A stretch of 64,000 bases of DNA from Candidatus Aalborgicola danicus (lineage in GTDB: Bacteria; Pseudomonadota; Gammaproteobacteria; Burkholderiales; Burkholderiaceae_C), in NCBI GenBank assembly GCA_016703945.1, contig JADJBC010000008.1:186001-250000 (forward strand). The letters are read 5' to 3'. The position numbers were made by a program, and so were the translations under genes. This document shows, in pieces, positions 8,013 through 16,192 of the stretch. Numbering within the stretch: the stretch's first letter is position 1; each line of letters starts with the position of its first letter. The notes beneath the pieces were generated by a model. That model saw only the letters and a list, made by a program, of their open reading frames with translations, was not told the DNA's origin and did no database searches.

Positions 8013-8696
8013 ATGGCACGCGCCCCCACTGAAAAAGCCTTGACCGATGCGGTCATGGATCTTGTGCTGCACGTGCCGGACAGCGCGGAGGCAGCCGTCG
8101 CACACCCGGCCAAGCGTGCCCACGCCATCGCCAGAACCGCAGCACGCACCGCCAGTGTGGTATCGGGTTCCATGGCCCTGCCTCCCGGGATATTGGGATG
8201 GTTGACCGTGGTTCCGGAACTGGTGGGCATCTGGAAGCTGCAGGCCCAAATGGTCTCGGACATTGCCGCAGTCTACGGCAAGACCAAGACTCTGGGCCGG
8301 GAGCAAATGGTGTACTGCCTGTTTAAACATGTAACGGCCCAGGTGTTTCGGGATGTGGTGGTGCGCGTGGGTGAGCGGGTGGTTGTGCGGGAAGCGTCTT
8401 TGAAGGTCATGCAAAATGTGGCGCAACAGGTCGGCGTTCAGGTTTCCAAAGCGGTGTTGAGCAAGGGAGCCTCCCGCTTTGTCCCCATTTTGGGTGCGGT
8501 CGGTGTCGGCACGTATGCTTACTTTGACACGCTACAAGTTGCAAAGACCGCAGTTGAATTGTTTGAAAGGGACCTGGTGGTGGAGGCCGATGTTTCGACT
8601 TCTGACGATCTTGCAAAGGCTGGTTTCACGCGGGTACCACGCGACACGGCTGGCGATACCATATCCGCCAAAACTAAACGTAAAAAGAGCCTCTAG
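8013..8696 (+). CDS. EcsC-like protein, function unknown
   Basis: A 227-residue protein rich in Ala and Val with amphipathic and moderately hydrophobic helices. It includes 'ASVVSGSMALPPGILGWLTVVPELVGIWKLQAQMV' and, later, 'GASRFVPILGAVGVGTYAYFDTLQVAKTA'. These Gly-rich hydrophobic stretches and the '...YGK...' segment resemble EcsC-family proteins, named for the Bacillus ecsABC locus but of unknown activity. The C-terminus is basic (KTKRKKSL). No catalytic motif was found. It sits between the Nudix and PAP2 genes in the same direction. Confidence 0.55.
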   Translation: MARAPTEKALTDAVMDLVLHVPDSAEAAVAHPAKRAHAIARTAARTASVVSGSMALPPGILGWLTVVPELVGIWKLQAQMVSDIAAVYGKTKTLGREQMVYCLFKHVTAQVFRDVVVRVGERVVVREASLKVMQNVAQQVGVQVSKAVLSKGASRFVPILGAVGVGTYAYFDTLQVAKTAVELFERDLVVEADVSTSDDLAKAGFTRVPRDTAGDTISAKTKRKKSL

Positions 8697-8743
8697 CCCC
8701 CGAGAATAAAGCGCAAGGCGCTACATAAACAGGAGCACTTCAT

Positions 8744-9640
8744 TTGAACTTCCTGCATGATCTGCAGTGGATCCTGCCGTTGCGCAGCCCTGAGCTGATC
8801 CGCTTGGCCTTTGGTCTTTCCTGGCTGGGTTACACCACTTTCATCATGTTTTTTATGGCCATCGGTTACTGGACCTGGAGCAAGACCATTTTTTTCCGTC
8901 TGCTGATCCTGGTGGCCATCAATGCCATGCTCAACGCCTATATCAAGGACCTGTTTCAGGACCCGCGCCCGCCTCTTGTGCTGCGCCTGGATGACCTGGT
9001 GGGAGCCAGCTATGGCTTGCCCAGCGGCCATGCCCAGCTGGCAGTTGTGATGTGGATGTGGCTGGCCTGGGAGTTGCGCCGCACCTGGACCTGGGTGCTG
9101 GGCTCGGTGATCACGCTGGGTGTGATCACCAGCCGAATGGTTCTGGGAGTGCACGACTTGGAAGACGTATTGGTAGGTGCCGCGTTGGGAGGCGCCAGCC
9201 TGCTTATTTTTGAACGGGTGCGGCATTGGCAGTTTGCCTTTCAAACCCAGTGGGGCTGGAGTGTGTTGGCGATTGCCGCAGGCACGGCTCTCGCCCTGTT
9301 AACCTGGCCGGGCACTGCCCCGGAATACATACCCACGTTGGCCGGTTGGCTGGCCATTGCCACCTGGAGCCTGCAATTTGACAACCGGCACCTTGACTTC
9401 ACCGCCCCCAAGGCGTTCTGGCGCAAGCTGGCGGTGGGCCTGTTGGGCGCGGCATGTTTTATGGGAGAACAAAAGCTGCTAAAACTCTTGGGCAACTCTG
9501 TCGCCATGCAGCCCATGCTCTGGGCGCTAACCAAGGGCTTGGTCAGTGGCGCGTTTGTGTCGTTGCTGATGCCCTTAGTTTTTGCCAAGCTCAGACTGGC
9601 GCCCTCGTCACCCGCCCCTTCCTACATCACATCCCATTGA
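8744..9640 (+). CDS. PAP2-family membrane phosphatase
   Basis: Integral membrane phosphatase of 298 residues, probably acting on phosphatidate or undecaprenyl-type pyrophosphates. The three PAP2 signatures are visible: K-x6-RP in 'KDLFQDPRP', PSGH in 'GLPSGHAQL', and SR-x5-H-x3-D in 'SRMVLGVHDLED'. At least six hydrophobic helices follow, including an extra C-terminal set. The TTG start is chosen because AGGAG lies 8 bases upstream and no ATG gives the N-terminal helix 'NFLHDLQWILPLRSPELIRLAF'. The thymidine kinase gene starts right after its stop. Confidence 0.9.
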   Translation: MNFLHDLQWILPLRSPELIRLAFGLSWLGYTTFIMFFMAIGYWTWSKTIFFRLLILVAINAMLNAYIKDLFQDPRPPLVLRLDDLVGASYGLPSGHAQLAVVMWMWLAWELRRTWTWVLGSVITLGVITSRMVLGVHDLEDVLVGAALGGASLLIFERVRHWQFAFQTQWGWSVLAIAAGTALALLTWPGTAPEYIPTLAGWLAIATWSLQFDNRHLDFTAPKAFWRKLAVGLLGAACFMGEQKLLKLLGNSVAMQPMLWALTKGLVSGAFVSLLMPLVFAKLRLAPSSPAPSYITSH

Positions 9641-9641
9641 T

Positions 9642-10217
9642 ATGGCCAAACTTTTCTTTCGATACTCGGCCATGAACGCCGGTAAATCTACGGCCTTGCT
9701 GCAGATTGCTTACAACTACGAGGAGCAAGGCCAGCGCATACTGCTGTACACGGCAGCCATTGACGACCGTAGCGGGGCGGGCTGCATCGCCTCCCGCTTG
9801 GGGTTACAACGCCAGGCCCGGGTATTTGACGCGAATACCGACTTTTTTGCCATGCTCAACGCTGAAGTCGACTTGGCCTGTGTGCTGATCGATGAAGCGC
9901 AATTCCTGTCCGGCGAACAGGCGCGTCAATTGCATCGGCTGGCTAATGTTCGCAACCTGCCGGTCATTTGTTTTGGATTGCGCTCCGACTTCCAGGGCAA
10001 TGCCTTTCCTGGATCAGCCCAGTTGTTAACCCTGGCCGACGATATCGAGGAAATCAAGACGATCTGCGCCTGCGGTCGCAAGGCCACCATGAACATTCGC
10101 ATGGATGACAATGGCCGACGGGTTCACGCTGGCGAGCAGGTGGAGATTGGCGGCAACAATCGCTACCAGCAAGTCTGCGCCCGCTGTTTCTATCGTGGAG
10201 AGGCGAGCCCACGCTAG
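9642..10217 (+). CDS. tdk: Thymidine kinase (type II, TK1-like)
   Basis: Phosphorylates thymidine to dTMP in the salvage pathway. It has 191 residues from the ATG at 9642, which immediately follows the PAP2 stop. The Walker A loop is 'SAMNAGKSTALL', the Walker B-like aspartate is in 'CVLIDEAQFL', and the lasso and zinc site use 'ICACGRKATMN' and 'VCARCFY' (two Cys pairs). The 'CFGLRSDFQGNAFPGS' strand is typical of TK1. The frame is open 60 bases further upstream within the PAP2 gene, but that start would remove the normal N-terminus. Confidence 0.95.
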   Translation: MAKLFFRYSAMNAGKSTALLQIAYNYEEQGQRILLYTAAIDDRSGAGCIASRLGLQRQARVFDANTDFFAMLNAEVDLACVLIDEAQFLSGEQARQLHRLANVRNLPVICFGLRSDFQGNAFPGSAQLLTLADDIEEIKTICACGRKATMNIRMDDNGRRVHAGEQVEIGGNNRYQQVCARCFYRGEASPR

Positions 10218-10244
10218 CCTGACCACCCCGCGACCCCAGCGCCC

Positions 10245-10337
10245 AAGCGGCAGGGCGCTGGAGCGTTCTGCGCAGGTAAAAGGAGGAGGCCGCAGGCCGG
10301 GGGACACGGAGCAGAACACTCCGGCGCCCTGCCGCTT
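10245..10337. repeat. Long imperfect inverted repeat between tdk and prpE
   Basis: Two 27-base arms (10245-10271 and 10311-10337) match at 25 of 27 positions as inverted copies, starting with aagcggcagggcgc. The 39-base middle contains aggaggaggccgcagg. The right arm includes the prpE stop codon. It can form a long hairpin between the convergent genes. It may be a REP/MITE-like element; I recall similar blocks in Comamonadaceae but cannot verify this. Confidence 0.75.
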
Positions 10338-12228
10338 ACGCCAACAAGTCCCGGATCTGCTGCAGGGCTGCCGGGTCGTCCATCGTAGTCAGGTCACCCA
10401 CATCGCGACCTTCACAAACCGCCTGGATAGCACGGCGCAGCAGCTTGCCGCTGCGGGTCTTGGGCAACACGGTCACAAAACGCACGCGGGCCGGACGACC
10501 CACCGCGCCAATGGTGTTGTCCACCACCTTCATGACTTCGGCTTCCAGCTTGGCACGGGCAGCATCATCCACCAATCCACTGGCGTCCTTGACCACGGCA
10601 AAGGCCACGGCGACCTGGCCTTTAAGGGCATCGGCAATACCCACCACCGCCACTTCAGAGATGTTGGGGTGGCTGGAAATGCTCTCTTCGATCTCACGGG
10701 TGCCCAGGCGGTGGCCGGCCACGTTGATCACGTCGTCGGTGCGGCCCAGGATGAAGAAGTAGCCGTCCTTGTCCCGCACACCCCAGTCAAAGGTGCTGTA
10801 GACCAGCTTGCCGGGGATGCTCTGCCAGTAGGTTTTGACAAAGCGCGCGTCGTCGCGCCAGATGGTTTGCATGCAGCCGGGAGGCAGCGGACCTTCGATC
10901 GCCACTACGCCCTTCTGGTCGGCACCCAGCAATTCCTCGCCGGTGTTTTCGTCGATCAGCTTGACGTTGTAGCCGTACATCGCCACACCGGGGCTGCCAA
11001 AGCGGCTAGCCTTTTTCTCCACGCCGTTGGCAATGCCCAGGATCGGCCAGCCGGTTTCGGTTTGCCAGTAATTGTCGATGATGGGCTTGTCCAGGCCTTC
11101 GTTGATCCACTGCGCAGTGGGTTCGTCCAGCGGCTCGCCGGCCAGGAACAAAGCCCGCAGGCTTGACAGGTCGTATTTGGACAGCAGCGCCGGATCCTGC
11201 TTCTTGAGCACACGCACCGCAGTGGGGGCGCTGAACATGACCGTAACCTTGTATTTCTCGACCAGGCTCCACCAGATCCCGCCATCAGGGCGGGTGGGCA
11301 GGCCTTCGTACATGATGGTGGCCATACCGGCAATCAACGGGCCATAGATGATGTAGCTGTGACCCACCACCCAACCGATATCGCTGGTGGAGAAATAGGT
11401 TTCGCCGGCGTTGCCGCAGTAGATGTGCTTCATCGACGCGGCCAGCGCCACGGCGTAGCCGCCAGTGTCGCGTTGCACACCTTTGGGCTTGCCGGTAGTG
11501 CCGCTGGTGTACAAGGTGTAGCTGGGGTGGGTAGAGTCCAGCCACTCGCAGGGAACAACGGCATTCAAGTGTTTCTCGCGCAGAGCCCCCCAGAAATGGT
11601 CACGTCCCGCTACGATATTCATAGCGGCCAGCTTGCGGTCTGCCAACAGCACGGCGCTTGGTTTATGGCTGGACTGTGTAATCGCATCATCCAGCAGGGG
11701 CTTGTATTCCACCACCTTGCCGCCACGCGAACCACCATCCGAGCTGACAATGACCTTGGGGCTGGAGTCTTCAATGCGCGAGGCCAGCGCACCCGCCGCA
11801 AAACCGCCAAACACCACCGAGTGGATGGCGCCTATGCGCGCACATGCCAGCATGGCAAACGCGGCTTCCGCAATCATGGGCATGTAGATCAGCACACGGT
11901 CGCCCTTTTGCACGTCCAAGTCCTTCAAAGCGGCTGCCATGCGCTGCACTTCGGCGTGCAATTGGGTGAAGGTGTAAACCTGCTCGGTATTGGTCTCAGT
12001 CGAGACGGCAATCAGGGCGGCCTGGTCGGGGCGGTTCTGGAGGTGGCGGTCCACCGCGTTGTGGCACAAATTGGTGGTGCCGCCCACGAACCAGCGTGCA
12101 AAAGGCGGGTTGCTGTAATCGCAAATTTGCTGCGGTGGGGTTTGCCAGGCTATGGCCTTGGCCTCTTCAGCCCAAAAACCGTCCCGGTCGTCAATGGAGC
12201 GGCGATAAAAATCTGCGTAAGCGGTCAT
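10336..12228 (-). CDS. prpE: Propionate--CoA ligase PrpE
   Basis: Acyl-adenylate-forming ligase that activates propionate with ATP and CoA to propionyl-CoA. It has 630 residues. The AMP-binding P-loop is 'YTLYTSGTTGKPKGVQRD', the adenylation motif is 'NYWQTETGWPI', the hinge region is 'ILGRTDDVINVAGHRLGTREIEE', and the C-terminal catalytic lysine is in 'LPKTRSGKLLRR'. N-terminal 'YADFYRRSIDDRDGFWAEEAKAI' matches PrpE more closely than acetyl-CoA synthetase. Its promoter region holds a perfect AT-rich palindrome. No prpBC genes are visible here. It ends inside the 10245-10337 inverted repeat. Confidence 0.92.
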   Translation of the reverse strand: MTAYADFYRRSIDDRDGFWAEEAKAIAWQTPPQQICDYSNPPFARWFVGGTTNLCHNAVDRHLQNRPDQAALIAVSTETNTEQVYTFTQLHAEVQRMAAALKDLDVQKGDRVLIYMPMIAEAAFAMLACARIGAIHSVVFGGFAAGALASRIEDSSPKVIVSSDGGSRGGKVVEYKPLLDDAITQSSHKPSAVLLADRKLAAMNIVAGRDHFWGALREKHLNAVVPCEWLDSTHPSYTLYTSGTTGKPKGVQRDTGGYAVALAASMKHIYCGNAGETYFSTSDIGWVVGHSYIIYGPLIAGMATIMYEGLPTRPDGGIWWSLVEKYKVTVMFSAPTAVRVLKKQDPALLSKYDLSSLRALFLAGEPLDEPTAQWINEGLDKPIIDNYWQTETGWPILGIANGVEKKASRFGSPGVAMYGYNVKLIDENTGEELLGADQKGVVAIEGPLPPGCMQTIWRDDARFVKTYWQSIPGKLVYSTFDWGVRDKDGYFFILGRTDDVINVAGHRLGTREIEESISSHPNISEVAVVGIADALKGQVAVAFAVVKDASGLVDDAARAKLEAEVMKVVDNTIGAVGRPARVRFVTVLPKTRSGKLLRRAIQAVCEGRDVGDLTTMDDPAALQQIRDLLA

Positions 12229-12253
12229 GGTATGTCCCTCGGTGCCGTTGAAA

Positions 12254-12308
12254 CTGAATTCATAATTATGAATATTCAGCTTGCTAGCACCTGACTGACA
12301 CGGGTCAA
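12254..12308 (-). promoter_or_regulatory. Candidate prpE promoter and palindromic operator
   Basis: On the minus strand a -35-like TTGACC (12308-12303) and a -10-like TAGCAA (12286-12281) are 16 bases apart. Just downstream, at the expected transcription start, lies the 16-base perfect palindrome ATTCATAATTATGAAT (12258-12273), flanked by CTGAAT/ATTCAG. This fits a repressor or activator site controlling prpE. The binding protein is unknown. Confidence 0.5.
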
Positions 12309-12348
12309 TTCACCTAACGACCGCCTGCAGTCTGATTACCCACCCCGA

Positions 12349-12966
12349 TTATTTGATCAGGGCTTGTAGCGCTTTGAAGTCAGCGTGCTCGGCGCTGCGA
12401 ATCCATTCAAACGCAACCATCTCGGTGGTCACCAGCTCCACGCCAGCGCCCGCCAGGCGGTCAAAGGCCGCGTCACGGTTGCGTTCGCTGCGCGAACTGC
12501 AGGCATCGGTCACGACCCAGACGTCAAATTCGTCTTCCAGCAGGTCCAGCGCGGTCTGCAACAGGCACACATGCGCTTCACACCCTGCCAGCACAATCGT
12601 GCCTCGCTCAGCGCCCGCAGGTGCCTTTTGTAAATGCTTGGGCAGGCTGCGGGCATTGCCTTGCACTGGCCTGGATGCTGGCCGCAACCATTCGCCCAGG
12701 CCTTCCTCCACCGCGCTGAACTGCATCTTTGCCAGTACCCGGGCATTGCCATGCTTCAGCGCGTCTACCAACTCGGGAACACTGCCCCCCAGTCTGGTTG
12801 GGTTCTGTTCGGTTGCAAACACCGGCACGTGTAACAGTGCGGCCATCTGCGCCAGCCGTACGGCATTTGCCACAGCGAAAGCGCCGTCCACCATGGCTGG
12901 CATCAGGCGGATCTGGTAATCCACCAACACCAGCTGGGATTCGTCAAGGTCAAGCAACACGGTCAA
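12349..12966 (-). CDS. Isochorismatase-like cysteine hydrolase
   Basis: A 205-residue member of the isochorismatase/nicotinamidase-like superfamily. The catalytic triad can be placed: aspartate in 'LVLVDYQIRLMP' (about residue 16), lysine in 'ARVLAKMQFSAVE' (about 80), and cysteine in 'LAGCEAHVCLLQTAL' (about 130). The C-terminal part 'VVTDACSSRSERNRDAAFDRL' is also family-typical. Physiological substrate unknown. Its ATG overlaps the TGA of the small Cys-rich gene upstream in an ATGA arrangement, so the two are translationally coupled. Confidence 0.88.
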   Translation of the reverse strand: MTVLLDLDESQLVLVDYQIRLMPAMVDGAFAVANAVRLAQMAALLHVPVFATEQNPTRLGGSVPELVDALKHGNARVLAKMQFSAVEEGLGEWLRPASRPVQGNARSLPKHLQKAPAGAERGTIVLAGCEAHVCLLQTALDLLEDEFDVWVVTDACSSRSERNRDAAFDRLAGAGVELVTTEMVAFEWIRSAEHADFKALQALIK

Positions 12967-13211
12967 CGCTCTGAGGCAGCGGCGGCAGTTGCCTCATCCA
13001 AGGCCTTGCAGGAAGGTGCGCACACGGCCTGGGATTTGCCGAGCACTTTGCGAGTGGTCATCAATGAACGCGCCCTGTGTTTTCCACACAAAAAACACGA
13101 CATAGTGGCACCGCCAAAAGACGCGGCCGCCATAAAGGGCGAGCCTGATACTTTGGATTTGTACCGCAATCCGTCGGGTAGAACAGTCGTTTTCGATTCT
13201 GCTTTTGCCAT
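12963..13211 (-). CDS. Small Cys-rich protein, possible zinc ribbon
   Basis: An 82-residue protein from the ATG at 13211 ('MAKAESKTTVLPDGLRYKSK'). It has two cysteine clusters, 'SCFLCGKHR' and 'VCAPSC', about 25 residues apart, which could bind one zinc. Between them lies a basic stretch (RARSLMTTRKVLGK), and the tail is Ala/Glu-rich. I do not recognise a named family. It is translationally coupled to the isochorismatase-like gene (4-base overlap). The reading frame is open 42 bases further upstream, without better support. Confidence 0.65.
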   Translation of the reverse strand: MAKAESKTTVLPDGLRYKSKVSGSPFMAAASFGGATMSCFLCGKHRARSLMTTRKVLGKSQAVCAPSCKALDEATAAAASER

Positions 13212-13269
13212 ATTTATGCCCTTATAAGCCTGGCTTGACGCCGTGAACACCACGGGTTAAGCTCGTTTG

Positions 13270-13815
13270 ATGCGAATTATCCTCGTTCTAGCCGCGCTTT
13301 TGCTGATTAATGCGGCCCATGCCGATCCCGCCCCCTCACAGGATGAGGCGTTACCCCAAATGTCAGACCGCAGTTTCTTGGCACGAATGGGTGAAATGGG
13401 GGAAAAAGTCGAGGAAAAAACCTCGCATTTGGTTTCCAACGCCATGGGCTTTCTGGGGGTGCGTTACCGCCGAGGTGGCACCAATAGTGACACAGGTTTC
13501 GATTGCAGCGGATTTGTGCGTGCCATTTTTGAGCAGACCGCCGGGTTGGTCTTGCCCCGGCGAGCCAATGAACAGGCGGCTGCATCCGAAAAGATTGAAC
13601 GCGCAGACCTGCAACCCGGTGATCTGGTGTTTTTCAACACCATGCGCAAGGCATTCAGCCATGTCGGCATCTATGTCGGTGAAGGAAAGTTCATCCATTC
13701 CCCTAAACCGGGCGCAAAAGTCCGCGTCGAAAGCATGGCAATCAGTTATTGGGCCCGCCGCTTTGACGGTGCGCGCCGCATTTCGGTGGAACCTACCGAC
13801 GCCAGCCATCCATAA
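13270..13815 (+). CDS. NlpC/P60-family cell-wall hydrolase, secreted
   Basis: Probable periplasmic or lipid-surface gamma-D-glutamyl-diamino-acid endopeptidase acting on peptidoglycan. It has 181 residues. A signal peptide 'MRIILVLAALLLINAAHA' is followed by a short linker and the NlpC/P60 domain. The catalytic cysteine is in 'GFDCSGFVRAIF', the histidine in 'FSHVGIYVG', and the polar third residue in 'FIHSPKPG'. The N-terminal 'GMRYRRGG'-type motif appears as 'GVRYRRGGTNSDTG'. I chose the ATG at 13270 over a TTG three bases upstream. It is 33 bp upstream of the TonB receptor gene. Confidence 0.92.
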   Translation: MRIILVLAALLLINAAHADPAPSQDEALPQMSDRSFLARMGEMGEKVEEKTSHLVSNAMGFLGVRYRRGGTNSDTGFDCSGFVRAIFEQTAGLVLPRRANEQAAASEKIERADLQPGDLVFFNTMRKAFSHVGIYVGEGKFIHSPKPGAKVRVESMAISYWARRFDGARRISVEPTDASHP

Positions 13816-13848
13816 GTCCTTGCCCGGGCATTCTTTTTTGTTTCACGC

Positions 13849-16188
13849 ATGACTATTGACGCGTTTGCACGCCACGGTGTGGCGTTGGCCGCGATATTGT
13901 GTTGCCTGCCACTCAGTGCACAAACCATTCCCCCGCCGGACCCGCAGCCTGAAAATTTAGCGCCTGACCCGGCAGCTGCGGAATCCAATTCGACCGAGCA
14001 ACCGGTTCGAAAGCCAGGTACCCGGCCATCACCCGCCCCTGCTGCCAAAGAAACAACAAAAGAGCCAAGTGCAGCTTCATTAGGCAGAGTGGAAATTACC
14101 GGAACGGTCAGTGACACCGACCAGCGCCGCGCCTCGACGGCTGCCAAAATCATCATCGGCAAAGACGAAATTGAACGTTTTGGTGACAGTTCGGTCAGTG
14201 AGATTCTGAAGCGCCTTCCAGGCGTTACAACCGGCGGTCGCCCGGGACGTGGTGGCGATGTGCGCATGCGGGGCATGGGCGGAGGGTATACACAGTTGCT
14301 GGTCAATGGTGAGCGTATGCCGCCCGGCTTCTCGCTGGACAACCTGCCGCCAGAACAGGTTGAACGCATTGAAGTGCTGCGCGCACCCACCGCCGAATAC
14401 GGCGCACGCGCGGTGGCAGGCACCATCAATATTGTCTTGAAAGAGGCTCTTAAAAAGACACTCAATGAGTTCCGGGGTGGTCTGGCGTTGGAAGAAAATC
14501 GCGTTTCACCCGGAGGCGCCTGGACGCGCAATGACAAGTTTGGCGAGAACGTGTCTTACACGCTTACGCTGTCGGCCAACCGAACGGACAACCGGGACGA
14601 AAACGATGCCCGCACCCAGTGGTTTGACCGAAACACGGGCGCCACCCTATTGGACCAGCATGAAACCGGCTACAGCGCCAATCAGCGGGACGGAATCAAC
14701 CTCAATGGGCGTATTCAAATCGCGTTGAGACAAGGAGAATCCTTGCTGCTAACGCCCTTTGTGGTGATCTCCCAGAACAGCACACATGGCCAAAGCCAAT
14801 TGGATCAGGCCAGCGGTGGCATCATCCCTGCACCTTACGCCAGCTACACAAGCCAGGGTGACGGGCGTTTCTCGCAAATTCGGACCAATACCCAGTGGCA
14901 AAAAAACCTGGGCGACGGCACCCGGCTTGAAGTACGTTATGGCGTGGGCAACGGTACGTTTGAAACCCGCAGTGCGCGTGATGAATTCAACTTTGCAGGA
15001 CAACCAACTCGCACGACCCACGATGATTCGAGCACGCGTGAACGGAGTTGGAGCCTGACCGGCAAGGCTTCCCAGCAATTGGAAACTGAGCACAGTCTGG
15101 TGGGAGGGGTGGAGTTTGACAGCAATTCACGCCGCCAAAGCCGCACCACGCTCCAAAACGGCACCCCCATCCTGACGGAGTTTGGTGACGACCTCAAGGC
15201 CTCGTCCCTGCGTGTTGCCACCTATGTGCAAGACGAATGGAACCCGACCAAACAAATTGCCGCCTATGCCGGTTTACGCTGGGAAGGAATCGAGTCCCGC
15301 AGTGACAGCGAAATCTACCAGGTGCTCAATCGCAGCAGTGTATTGACCCCGCTTTTGCATGCCACATGGCAACCAGACGAAAAGAGCCGCAATCAGTTTC
15401 GCACCAGCCTGACACGCAGCTACAAGGCCGCAACGCTGCAAGAACTGATTGCCCGCCCTTCCATATCTCAACGTTTTCCCAATGGCACAAATGAAGTGGG
15501 AAGCCCTGACCGTGCGGGCAACCCCGATTTACAGCCGGAACTGGCGCGCGGATTTGAAATCGCCTACGAACACTACCTGGACAAAGGTGGTTTGATCAGT
15601 GCCAACCTTTTCTACCGCCACATCAACGACCTGATTCGCAACGTGGTGGCGCTGGAAGACGTGTCGTGGTCGACAGACCGGCGCTGGGTCTCGCGCCCAC
15701 AAAACGTGGGCAATGCAGTCGCCCAGGGGCTCGAACTCGAAGCCAAATTCCGAATGGACGAAATCTGGCCGGATGCGCTGCCGATTGCCTTGCGTACCAA
15801 TGTCAGTTTTTTTGATTCCAGCGTGGAAAAGGTGCCAGGCCCCAACAACCGTCTGGAAGGCCAACCCAAGGGAACGGCCAATCTGGGTGCAGACTACAAG
15901 ATGCGAGGTTTGCCGCTGAGCTTTGGTGGCAGCATCAATGTCACCCCCGGCTTTGACCTGCAACTCAGTGACATTCAGCGCAACTTCGTTGGAACCAAGG
16001 TCGTTGCCGACGCGTTTTTGGTCTGGTTCATCAACACCAATGCGCAATTGCGGGTCAGCGCCAACAACTTCTTGCCACGAGACTATCTCAGCAGCCGCAG
16101 TGTATTGGACAACACGCAGCGCCAGGAAGTCGAAAACTCCAACCCATCGAAAATCCGCTGGGGATTTAGATTGGAGTTGAAGTTGTAA
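13849..16188 (+). CDS. TonB-dependent outer-membrane receptor
   Basis: A 779-residue siderophore/metal-type TonB-dependent receptor. A signal peptide ends around 'LPLSAQ'. A low-complexity Pro/Ala/Thr linker (about residues 25-75) precedes the TonB box-like 'GRVEITGT'. The plug domain follows, with 'SVSEILKRLPGV', 'RMRGMGGGYTQLLVNGERMPPG' and 'ERIEVLRAPTAEYGARAVAGTINIVL'. The beta-barrel ends 'KIRWGFRLELKL' with the usual hydrophobic terminal strand. The pattern resembles the FepA/PupB-like group, but the ligand is unknown. No ferric uptake genes flank it; it converges on the thioredoxin-like gene with a 4-bp gap. Confidence 0.92.
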   Translation: MTIDAFARHGVALAAILCCLPLSAQTIPPPDPQPENLAPDPAAAESNSTEQPVRKPGTRPSPAPAAKETTKEPSAASLGRVEITGTVSDTDQRRASTAAKIIIGKDEIERFGDSSVSEILKRLPGVTTGGRPGRGGDVRMRGMGGGYTQLLVNGERMPPGFSLDNLPPEQVERIEVLRAPTAEYGARAVAGTINIVLKEALKKTLNEFRGGLALEENRVSPGGAWTRNDKFGENVSYTLTLSANRTDNRDENDARTQWFDRNTGATLLDQHETGYSANQRDGINLNGRIQIALRQGESLLLTPFVVISQNSTHGQSQLDQASGGIIPAPYASYTSQGDGRFSQIRTNTQWQKNLGDGTRLEVRYGVGNGTFETRSARDEFNFAGQPTRTTHDDSSTRERSWSLTGKASQQLETEHSLVGGVEFDSNSRRQSRTTLQNGTPILTEFGDDLKASSLRVATYVQDEWNPTKQIAAYAGLRWEGIESRSDSEIYQVLNRSSVLTPLLHATWQPDEKSRNQFRTSLTRSYKAATLQELIARPSISQRFPNGTNEVGSPDRAGNPDLQPELARGFEIAYEHYLDKGGLISANLFYRHINDLIRNVVALEDVSWSTDRRWVSRPQNVGNAVAQGLELEAKFRMDEIWPDALPIALRTNVSFFDSSVEKVPGPNNRLEGQPKGTANLGADYKMRGLPLSFGGSINVTPGFDLQLSDIQRNFVGTKVVADAFLVWFINTNAQLRVSANNFLPRDYLSSRSVLDNTQRQEVENSNPSKIRWGFRLELKL

Positions 16189-16192
16189 CAAC

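Noticed and set aside
8715..8745. Sequence gctacataaacaggagcact before the PAP2 gene, resembling part of the 60-bp repeat
   Set aside because: Only the first part resembles copy 1; the ACGRGGGCT core is missing. AGGAG here is better explained as a ribosome binding site.
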